A stretch of 25,768 nucleotides of DNA from Ectocarpus siliculosus (Eukaryota; Sar; Phaeophyceae; Ectocarpales; Ectocarpaceae): contig FN648698.1 in NCBI GenBank assembly GCA_000310025.1, positions 3,162 to 28,929 on the forward strand, written 5' to 3'. The notes beneath the pieces were generated by a model that was given only the letters and a program-made list of their open reading frames with translations, searched no databases and was not told where the DNA came from. The translations under genes were made by a program, and so were the position numbers. Positions 18,801-25,768 of this stretch are shown here, one piece after another (within the stretch, counting starts at the first letter, position 1; the number at the start of each line of letters is the position of its first letter).

Positions 18801-21800
18801 GGTGGGGTGTGTGTTCCTCACCATTCCGGGCAATATCCGGAGGGACAATCAAGGTGAGCCAGCACAGCAACCTCAGGGCGAGTCTTCCACGTTCCCTGCA
18901 ACGTACATGCGTTGGAGGGGACATGGAAGACCCGTCCTGAGATTGCTGTGCTGGCTCACCTTGGTTTCGCGTCCAGATGTTACCTGGAATGGTGAGGAAC
19001 TCACACCCCACCGACTCTTTGAAAAGCCCTCCTCAGCCGCCAGCCGCACCAAGCCCGGGCCTAGCCAGAGAGTCTGCCTGAATAAATGGAGAATGAGCCC
19101 GCCGCCCCGTCTCTCGGCTTCCAGAGCTGCATCCCACAGCTTGTGTACGTCTGGCAGCGGGGCGACCTTGTTGACAGCTAGCTTATCCCAGCCGGGCGAT
19201 TGTCCCCCCGCCGCCTCCCCTGAAGAAAAGAACAACCAAGCTTTGTGTGGGTTGGGCTCGCTGTAGACCCAAGACGGACATGCACGGAGGGAAGGACGTT
19301 GACGAGGCCACCGTCGCCGTGGCGAGATGCAAGGGGGGCGGCGAAAGGCGTAGGTGGAAGGCGTAGAGGGAGCCGGCTGCCGATGGGGGCGCGGCTGCGG
19401 CAGCAGCAGTAATTGCAGCAGCAGCAGCGGCAGCAGCGGCAGCAGCAACGGCAGTAGTAGCAGCAGCAAGAGGGGAATAAGATGTGCCCCCTGCCGACCC
19501 ACGGCCGGCACTCGTACCCTGATCCCGTCCCCCGGTCATGATCGCCGGAGCGCCCGATGTTTACTCTCTCGGTCTTTACCACGCCTTTGGGAGGGGGAAA
19601 CAGGGCATGGCCCCAGAAACATCTGAGTGTATGCTTATCTTGTTCGACAATGAGTTAAAAGCGCAAGAGGTCGGAAAACTGTTCCGGAGAGTGGGATGCG
19701 CAAGAATCCGCCTGCGGCATCCAAAGGGCTTGTTTGTCAAGGACCGTGACTAGAACTGTTGCCCGGTACGGGCACGGTACTTGGACATCATCAGGAGCAC
19801 CAACCAGGACAACGACGACAATGAAAAGCAGCATGATTTATCTGCAACCACCACCATCGACCGTAGATAAAATTAATGACGATCACAATTACAACGATGT
19901 TGCCAACAGCAACAACGAAGCCGACAGCAGCACCCGTAACGTTAGTGATTACGACGACAATAACAACTACGGCAGCATCGAAAAGTGTACCCGCAACCAG
20001 CACAGACGACGACACTAACAACTGTAGCAACAACATCGAGAGCTAAACCCACAACTGGCGTTGACGACGGCGATGCACGCACGCAGGACAACGACAACGA
20101 CAGCGCCAAGGTCGGGAAGCGGGTGACGGCCATCGATGCGGAGACAGACCGGATGGCGCGTCTGTTCCTTGGGAAGGAGAACGAGGAGCAGGCCAAGCGC
20201 CGCCTCAAGATCGTACAGGTCAGCAATATATGGTAGTATATTGTCATAGCTCAGTGTATAGGCTTACGCAAACTCAAAATAAGCCCAGTTTCCAGTCGGT
20301 TTCAATCCAGTTACTGAAAAGACTTCGTCACATCCCTTTCGCCTGAGGTTGTATCATATCTCGAACGGGTAGTCTTTCTGTGAGGCTATGTTTACTTTTA
20401 TTAATATGGTACATAGTATGCGTATCATAGGAATGTTGAAAAGTGGCTAAGTAGGTCGCGCAGGGTAGCATGATGCTTGTAAACATATCGGTGGTGTGCG
20501 CCTCAAATTATCGTACAGATTGGCATGGTGGAAGGTATGCATATCATTGGAGTGTTGCAACGCCGCAAAAGGTCGTACAGGTTAAAGATGCTCATCATCG
20601 GAGTGTCGCAGGTTAGTGGTAGATTCAAATCATAGGGGCGAAGAAAAGTGGTCGCGACTAACGAGGTGAACGAGTGACACAGCATTTAGGCCCTTCCGGG
20701 GCCCCGCCGTATTATTTACCCCGAGTCCTCGTTACTTAAGTATCGGGCGCGGGGGGGGGGGGGGGGGGGGTACCCCAAACATTGGGGTGGTGTGTAATAC
20801 TTTCCAAGGTTTTTTCGGGGGCAAGGAGAAAATGCGTGCGAATTAAATGATGCGGTCATAAGTGAAGCGGTGGGACGCTTCGAGTTTATTCGTGCAGGAC
20901 CCTCGGGGTTGTTTCTTTTTTCCCAACGTTCTTCCCGTTTTTCGTGTGAGCATTTACTCTTATTGCGCCTCCTTTTCTCAACGGCGTTTTCATTTTTCGT
21001 GCGAACGCCTGGTGCCTTATTTGCTCAACGTCGTTTTGTTTTTTAACAACTGACACACCTGCGCTTGCTGTACTGTACCGCCCGCACCGTGGCGTTTTGC
21101 AGTCCAACCCCAACTCTCACCTCAGCAGTGCCAAGACCTTCCAGGAGATGGGGCTGCCGCCGGCCCTCCTCAAGGGCGTGCAATCTCTAGGGTAAGTGTG
21201 AGTCTTTGTTGTGGGACCCCGGGTGATACGCACGTCCGAAATTTTCACCCAGAGGAGTGTGTAGACTGGCGCCGGAATGCAATGGGAAGAACACACACAC
21301 TTTCACTATTTAGAAAATGTTTTCCATTTGGGCCGCACTGAGACTGGCTCATTTCCAGTGACCGGCGGGTTACCCCTGTCGACGCTAAGGATAGATTCTA
21401 TCAATGGTCCTAACAACGACGCCATGCAAAATCTGAGTACCCCCCCTCCTCCCCTTCTGACCAATTAATCTAGGTTCGAGAAGCCGTCAGCGATCCAGGA
21501 GATGGCGCTACCGATGTGCTTGCGGCGGCCACCGGAGAACCTATTGGCGCAGGCACAGAGCGGGAGCGGGAAAACGGCGGCGTTTTGCCTGGCGGGGCTG
21601 TGCAACGTCGACACCCGTCTCGCCATGCCACAGGTGACCGAGAGGGCTTTAAATTTTGACCGAAGGGCGGCTTTATCAACAGCGATTGTTTGCTTCCGAC
21701 TTTCCAGATTTCTGGAACAAACTCGTTCCAAAATTTTCGGCGCCAGTGGTTTTCCAAATTTTCCAATCCAAATTATTTCCTCAGCCCCAAGTCGGGGTTC

Positions 21801-24800
21801 AACGGTCTACGGATTCGGAAATTTGCGTGGAAATTTGGAAGCAAAATCGCTGTGCATCAAACAGCCCTAAGATAACACGACACCACACGCAAGTTGGCCG
21901 AAACTTGGGCCGTACACGTCAGCACCGCCTTTCCTCAGCACCCCCCCTCTCTGCCCCCGGTGCTTTCCTCAATAATTGTTTATTCTCTGTGGCATGCTGC
22001 GCACGCGTGATCCCTTGGATCGACGTGAAAGGCCGAAACAACCATTCCGTGCGAGAGGCTTGATGCCACCGGCTTTCTGTTGATGTTGTTGGCCAACAGT
22101 GAATTGATTGCTGCGGCGAGCGCCAAATGAGTAACCCCGACACACGAACACTTTGAGTAGGAAGTGTTCGTGATTTTGTCCCGCCACAAGACTGATGTCT
22201 TCTCGCTGGCCAGCCGGTTGTCGCGGTCGATACTAACAATGAAAGGCACACACACACACACCGGAGGTAGCTTAGCCTGCCCCGTGCCGCCCCCTCACGG
22301 GGTCCCAGTTAATGACATTTTAACAGCGTTTTGTGTTTTCAACAGCACTGAGACTGACGTCTTTTCATTGGTCAGCCGGATAGCGCGGTCGATGCTAATA
22401 ACAAAAAAACATACACATATTCTCACCACTCTCCCGCTTTTGTGTCTTGTTTTGCGAGAACAGATGCTGGTCGTGACGCCGACGAGAGAGCTGGCGGTGC
22501 AGTGCGTGCAGGAGACGCTGTTGCCGATGGCCAAGTTCATGGAACCTCCCCTCGAAGTGAGTTGTACAATGTACAATGTACAATGCAAAACGCTCTTCTT
22601 TTTTTTTCTTTTTTTTTATGACGGGTACAATGCAAAACGCTCTTCTTTTTTTGTCTTTTTTTTTATGACGGACGGGGAAGAGAGGCACGTCTGTCTCCTC
22701 AAACGACGAAACCTTCACACGTTTTTGTTTTGTTTTCTCCTCCCCTTTGACGGCGGTGGTGGCGGCGGTGGTTGTGATGACGGTGGCGGCGGCGGCGGTG
22801 CCAACGGCGGCGTGGTTTTGATATCGGCGGCGGCGGCGGCGGTGGTGATCATGGCGGCTTCGGCGGTGGTTATGATAACGGTGGCGGCGGCGGTTATGAT
22901 AACGGTGGCGGCGGTGGTTATGATAACGGTGGCGGCGGTGGTTATAATAACGGTGGCGGCGGTGGTTATGATAACGTTGGCGGCCGTGGTTTTGATAACG
23001 TTGGCGGCGGTGAAAACGGCGGTGATAACGGCGGTGATAACGGCGGCGGCGGCGGCAGGTGTTTTCGGCCCTCAAGGGGACCCACCCGCCCCGCGAGGGG
23101 ATCCGTGCCCACGTGGTGGTCGGCACCCCCGGGTCCGTGGTGGCTGCTCTCGACAAGCGCAGGCTGCTGCTCACGCACTGCGCGACTTTCGTTCTGGATG
23201 AGGCGGACGCTATGCTCGAGGTGAGCTTAGCCGGGATCAAGGATGATGGTGGGGGGGGGGGTTCTCACGTTGTACGGAAAATGTGAGGGGGGGGGGAAGG
23301 GGGAGGTATCGGAAATGCATGGCTTAGTTTGTTACACCAATGACCAGGCGTCCTCGAGAGGATGGAGCATTGTTCCCACAGGGCCAACAATGATGGCCAT
23401 TGACCAGGCGTCCTCGAGAGGACGGAGCATCGTTCCCACAGGTGTAGCCATGTGACGCGTGCCGTAGTCGCTAGACCATGGACCTACTCGCATGCGGGGA
23501 CGGAGCGATACGCCAGGTTCTCGCCTGCCCAGGCTACTAATGAGGCGGGGGCGGATGCACTCAATACTGCTGTTTTTGGATTGCCGTTTCGTCGCTTTTT
23601 TTTTTTTTTTTTCAGTCGAGGCATGGTCTTATTATGTTGTGTTGTGAGGGTTGTACAAACGTTGTTCGGCGGGGCAGGAGACTGATTCGCTGGGTCAAAA
23701 ACACACGCGCGGGGGCGCAATACAATGCAATACATGTTTGGCTCTCTGCGAGGCCAACACTGCATACACACTTGAAGCGGGATAGGGGGCTACTGGATTT
23801 TTTTTTTTTCTTACAACATATGACACAAAACAATCCACCTCTTTCTGTAGATAAGGGTCTAGGATAAACAAGCAGCGAATTCATAGGGTTGGCGGAACTC
23901 CAGCTGTATGTCTACGATTCCCCCAAGCAGCATACAGCGATATCTTCCCTGTGGGAAACAGGCCCTACTTGTACAAGATTTTCGTTGTTTTCACTTTTTT
24001 TTTTGGTGATGAATGTGTAGCCGCGGCGTCACCCGCGATTTGGCGTCCATTCATTCGTCGAGTGCGTCCCGCTTTCGCAAGAAGCGTTTTGGCATGGTCG
24101 GCATAGCAACGGACCCAGCAGTGAGTGCTGTTGATCATGTTCGGTCGGTCGGGCACGATGACGACGAGAGTGTTCTTCCACTTCGCTGGAAGGACTTAAC
24201 GCAACACTTTGGATGGCTGTGGGTTTTACCTCTACAGTCGTAGGCCCTCTACAAGGCGGGTGCCCGCTACAGGGCCGGGTGAAGTTGGCTGGCAGAGATG
24301 GAATATTAATACTCAAGACAGTTAATACATTGAATAGGGCGGGTGCCCGCTATAGTGCTGGTCAATCGGTCTGGCGCATACCTGCCTTATGGAGGGCCTA
24401 CGACTGTAACGGGTATGTAGTATTTTCTGTGATTTGTGTGCATATTTTCTGATACTAGGATTCTCACCCGTCTTGAGTTGTGCAATGTGTGCCCTCGTCA
24501 TGTCCTTGGTCTCTCTTGCCCGACGCTCCTGTCTGCGTACCCCCCCCCCGTTGCAGGACTCTGGAGACTCTACCCAGCACCGCAACAAGTGCATCCAGAT
24601 CAAGAACCGATACCTGCCGCCGGGACAACACCAGACCCTGCTCTTTTCCGCCACATTTCCCAGGTTCGGTGGAAGGTTTTATTAGTTTTCCATGTGTAGC
24701 ATAAGTTGCCGGTTTGCAAGCAGGCGGCACGAGGGAGCACGCTCGAACTAGCACAGACCCCTAGAATTCGAAAAACGATAACCGCTCGTTGTCCAAAGCA

Positions 24801-25010
24801 CGGGAGACGTCATTAAGAGAGAGCGCCCGCGTGTGTGTTACGCTGGCAGTAAATAGGAGCAAGGATGGACGGTGGCGGTGATTTGTCTCCGAAGGTATGA
24901 GTCGTATTTTGTCGAAGTGCTATCTGTGGGGAGAAACAGATGAGTCTCCCCGTACGCAGCCGCGCCGTTTTGTCTTTGACGTCATCGCCACCCGCTACTG
25001 CTGCTGTTGT

Positions 25011-25042
<32 letters not shown>

Positions 25043-25768
25043 CCGCTGTTTGTTATTGCTGCTGCTGCTGCCTCTGCCTCTGCACACAAACGCTTCTTCT
25101 TGTCTGTTTTTGTTTGTGTCTCTTTTGCCGGAGTAGAGAGGTGAAAGAGTTCGGGCTTCAGCTGGCTCAGTCCCCAGTGAACGAAATCAGTCTACCCGAC
25201 GAGCAAGTGAGTCGTGAATCAGAGTTTGTGTTTGGCGTCGTCGATGTAGGTTTCGTCGCTGTGTCATGTCGCTCTTGTTTGATTTTTGTGGTTCTTTTTC
25301 TCGCTAACGAGAAAAGAAGGTGGGGGGAGAGTTGTTTGGAGTCATCGTGGTGTGGTGGTAGTATACATTGTCGTGGTTGCTGTGCGGGCGTTTTGTCCCT
25401 TTTTTGCTAACAAGAGGAGCATTTCGGACGAGCAGATGTGGCGAAGAAACAGAGAGAGGGAACAAAACAAGCTGCATTAGAATTAGCGTGGGTATCCGTG
25501 CATGTTGCTGGGAGGGGACGAGCTCCTCATCATGCGATAGTGCTTGCCTTAAGTCCTTTTTGCCTTCGACCACGCGTTCCTTTCGGAACCGAGCATGGCT
25601 GCTCCTCCTGTGAGCCACCTTTGGCTTGTCCGTAGGGGGCACGAAGGGGGGAAGGGGATCGGTTGAAAAGATGAGTCGACCTAATACCCCCTCGCAGAAG
25701 TCGAGGTCAATTGCCTAACGACTATGGCATGCACGGCTATGAGTACATCCCCCCCCCCCCCCCCCCCC
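15847..25768 (+). CDS. DBP5: DEAD-box ATP-dependent RNA helicase, DBP5/DDX19-like, partial (C-terminus beyond window)
   Basis: Predicted exons are 15847-16098, 20087-20218, 21103-21191, 21474-21633, 22464-22556, 23059-23220, 24557-24663 and 25137-25206. They give 355 residues and phases agree at every junction. Exon 1 encodes a low-complexity Ala/Gly/Ser N-terminus. Exons 3-4 carry the Q-motif region ([14 protein letters not shown]) and Walker A (AQSGSGKT), exon 5 motif Ia (PTRELA), exon 6 motif Ib (GTPGSV) and motif II (VLDEADAM). Exon 7 carries motif III (FSATF). The [18 protein letters not shown] segment and [10 protein letters not shown] resemble DBP5/DDX19, which remodels mRNPs at the nuclear pore during mRNA export. 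The subfamily call is likely but not certain. Motifs IV-VI lie past the window. Exon 1 may end at a GC donor (GAG|GCGAGT) or at GT 12 bp further, and both are in phase. The exon 1-2 link across a 4-kb intron is the weakest part. Confidence 0.85.
16498..16555 (+). repeat. short dispersed repeat R, copy 3
   Basis: It reads GGGTATCTCGAATGGGTAGT, then CTTTGTGTGTGCGGAGTACT, in helicase intron 1. It is the most diverged and shortest of the four copies. Confidence 0.55.
16970..17025 (-). repeat. short dispersed repeat R, copy 2
   Basis: Plus-strand TTTTTAGAAAGTATCCATAA, then CCCACAGAAAGACCACGGGG, then TTCGAGATAATACCCAC. Same orientation as copy 1. Confidence 0.65.
17359..17742 (+). repeat. spaced direct duplication (offset 287 bp)
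   Basis: Units at 17359-17455 and 17646-17742 share TTCGTARGAGTGCACCAAATCG, broken by small indels, and later GATGTGCACAKTTKRGGATCG. They are diverged and lie in helicase intron 1. Confidence 0.6.
18664..19175. repeat. large foldback (inverted repeat with 6-nt loop)
   Basis: The left arm (18664-18903) and right arm (18910-19175) are reverse complements with scattered mismatches and a ~22-bp indel, closing at the 6-base loop TACATG (18904-18909). Well-paired stretches include GGTGAGCCAGCACAGCAA, CTGGCTAGGCCCGGG and GGTGTGNGTTCCTCACCATTCC. Read on the minus strand, the right arm has an open frame with [19 protein letters not shown], while the left-arm version is broken. This suggests an inverted duplication of a gene fragment. 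It lies in helicase intron 1 and would form a long hairpin RNA. Confidence 0.85.
19391..19470 (+). repeat. CAG/CGG trinucleotide microsatellite
   Basis: Imperfect CAG, CGG and TAG triplets. It creates a poly-Leu frame on the minus strand, which is an artefact of the repeat. Confidence 0.85.
19803..20110 (+). repeat. degenerate AAC/GAC/ACG triplet-rich tract
   Basis: Loose triplet repeats (CAACGACGACAATG, AACAGCAACAACG, GACAACGACAACGACAGC) run up to and into helicase exon 2, which begins DNDNDS. The exon start may have been captured from this tract. Confidence 0.6.
20341..20412 (+). repeat. short dispersed repeat R, copy 4
   Basis: GAGGTTGTATCATATCTCGA, then ACGGGTAGTCTTTCTGTGAG, then GCTATGTTTACTTTTA, in helicase intron 2, opposite in orientation to copies 1 and 2. 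Confidence 0.7.
20416..20640 (+). repeat. degenerate tandem repeat
   Basis: Related units near 20416, 20535 and 20587 (GTATGCRTATCATNGGARTGTTG, later GCTCATCATCGGAGTGTCGC) and a fainter one near 20625. Period is irregular, roughly 50-120 bp. Confidence 0.5.
20751..20770 (+). repeat. G20 homopolymer
   Basis: Twenty G residues in helicase intron 2, flanked by GCGC and TACCCC. The length may be unreliable. Confidence 0.9.
22186..22420 (+). repeat. 162-bp-offset duplication carrying branch-site-like motifs
   Basis: Units at 22186-22254 and 22348-22420 share GACTGAYGTCTT, AGCCGG and GCGGTCGATRCTAAY, followed by CACACA-type sequence. The second unit lies 40-110 bp upstream of the exon 5 acceptor and probably supplies the branch point (GCTAATAAC). 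The first holds a canonical TACTAAC. Confidence 0.65.
22578..22675 (+). repeat. 47-bp tandem duplication with T-runs
   Basis: Two nearly identical units begin GTACAATGCAAAACGCTCTT at 22578 and 22625, each ending in T-rich sequence and ATGACGG. They are preceded by two extra GTACAAT units. This is a young duplication at the start of helicase intron 5. Confidence 0.85.
22752..23055 (+). repeat. GGC/GGT-rich tract with 24-bp minisatellite
   Basis: Six 24-bp units start GGTTATGATAACGGTGGCGG at 22868, 22892, 22916, 22940, 22964 and 22988, flanked by shorter GGC/GGT and GGTGATAAC variants. In one frame a unit reads GYDNGGGG. The tract runs directly into the exon 6 acceptor GGCGGCAG|GTG. Confidence 0.85.
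23341..23460 (+). repeat. 60-bp perfect-period tandem duplication
   Basis: Two 60-bp units start TGACCAGGCGTCCTCGAGAG at 23341 and 23401. They are nearly identical over the first 41 bases and then diverge. In helicase intron 6. Confidence 0.85.
23455..23535 (-). repeat. repeat X, copy D (inverted 3'-end fragment)
   Basis: The reverse complement reads GCCTGGGCAGGCGAGAACCT, then later CCATGGTCTAGCGACTACGG, matching the last ~100 bp of copies A and B (GCCTGGTCCGGTGAGAACCC ... ATGGTCTAACGACTACGG). This copy is not next to a C run. Confidence 0.65.
24235..24406. mobile_element. Tc1/mariner-type MITE, 172 bp
   Basis: The terminal inverted repeats start CAGTCGTAGGCCCTC (perfect for 15 bases, then imperfect through AAGGCRGGT). 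The element is flanked by TA at 24233-24234 and 24407-24408, the target duplication of the Tc1/mariner superfamily. Inside are two copies of GGCGGGTGCCCGCTAYAG (24255 and 24338), each a small palindrome. There is no coding capacity, so it would depend on a transposase elsewhere. In helicase intron 6. Confidence 0.85.
24998..25075 (+). repeat. CTG/TTG triplet microsatellite
   Basis: Imperfect TGC/TGT triplets upstream of helicase exon 8. It gives poly-Cys, poly-Leu or poly-Ala frames that should be ignored. It may serve as a pyrimidine-rich tract for the distal acceptor at 25136. Confidence 0.85.
25698..25768 (+). repeat. repeat X, copy C (3'-end fragment) and terminal C20
   Basis: GTCGAGGTCAATTGCCTAAC, then GACTATGGCATGCACGGCTA, then TGAGTAC match the last ~50 bp of copies A and B. 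They are followed by AT and a C20 run that reaches the window edge. Confidence 0.7.

Larger units (their letters stand above)
16099..20086 (+). other. long first intron of the helicase gene
   Basis: About 4 kb between exon 1 and the exon starting after ACGCACGCAG at 20086. It contains R copies 2 and 3, a spaced duplication, a large foldback, CAG and AAC/GAC microsatellites. It also has a 71-codon plus-strand ORF (19538-19753) whose composition looks coding but is not recognised. A small gene nested here cannot be excluded. Confidence 0.55.

Noticed and set aside
18873-19511. 212-codon minus-strand ORF with a poly-Leu signal-like start
   Set aside because: The Leu run is the CAG microsatellite read backwards. 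Only its distal part, in the foldback arm, looks protein-like and is reported separately.
22868-23011. 24-bp regular units as a CRISPR-like array
   Set aside because: Units are directly adjacent with no unique spacers, in a eukaryotic intron. This is a minisatellite.
22164-23201. 345-codon plus-strand ORF through the GGC/GGT array
   Set aside because: It is open because of the triplet repeat, overlaps helicase exons in another frame, and reads poly-Gly/Ala/Val. It is not a gene.
23461-23535. tRNA-like features in repeat X (GGTTCTC near a short stem, TAGTCGNTAGACC)
   Set aside because: The T-stem does not pair with five base pairs and no acceptor or anticodon stem forms. A tRNA-derived SINE remains only a weak possibility.

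Overview
The window looks like nuclear DNA of a brown alga close to Ectocarpus. The basis is GC-rich sequence with long spliceosomal introns, abundant trinucleotide and G/C-run microsatellites, an NB-ARC/TPR receptor gene of the brown-algal type, a decayed Ty1/copia element, and intron-dense conserved genes whose exons join in phase. The species call is an inference from family resemblance, not from a search.

Layout. (1) 1-2403, minus: an NB-ARC-TPR (NLR-like) gene with an in-frame TGA and a +1 frameshift in a G8 run, running off the left edge. (2) 2558-8307: a degenerate Ty1/copia retrotransposon with short LTRs, gag, protease, an integrase zinc-binding remnant and reverse transcriptase, lacking the integrase core and RNase H. 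Its RT reading frame is split at a C-tract by a different repeat, here called X, present as two direct copies. (3) 8308-11500: non-coding DNA with an old ~630-bp-offset duplication, a GGGA/GA microsatellite, a short telomere-like run and a 92-bp tandem duplication. (4) 11501-15634, minus: a complete six-exon LCLAT1-type lysophospholipid acyltransferase gene of 381 codons. (5) 15635-15846: a 212-bp gap between divergent start codons, a candidate bidirectional promoter. (6) 15847 to beyond the right edge, plus: eight exons of a DEAD-box RNA helicase most like DBP5/DDX19. The C-terminal helicase domain lies outside the window.

The introns hold most of the unexplained structure: a ~510-bp near-perfect foldback with a 6-nt loop, a 172-bp Tc1/mariner-type MITE with TA duplication, a four-copy short dispersed repeat, a 24-bp minisatellite running into a splice acceptor, several young tandem duplications, and two more copies of repeat X. 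The genes do not form one pathway. The two intact ones are housekeeping genes (phospholipid remodelling and probably mRNA export) and the third is a decayed immune-receptor-like gene. I found no CRISPR array, operon, rRNA or convincing tRNA. All splice sites were assigned by reading frame, AG/GT signals and remembered family motifs, so they are predictions.
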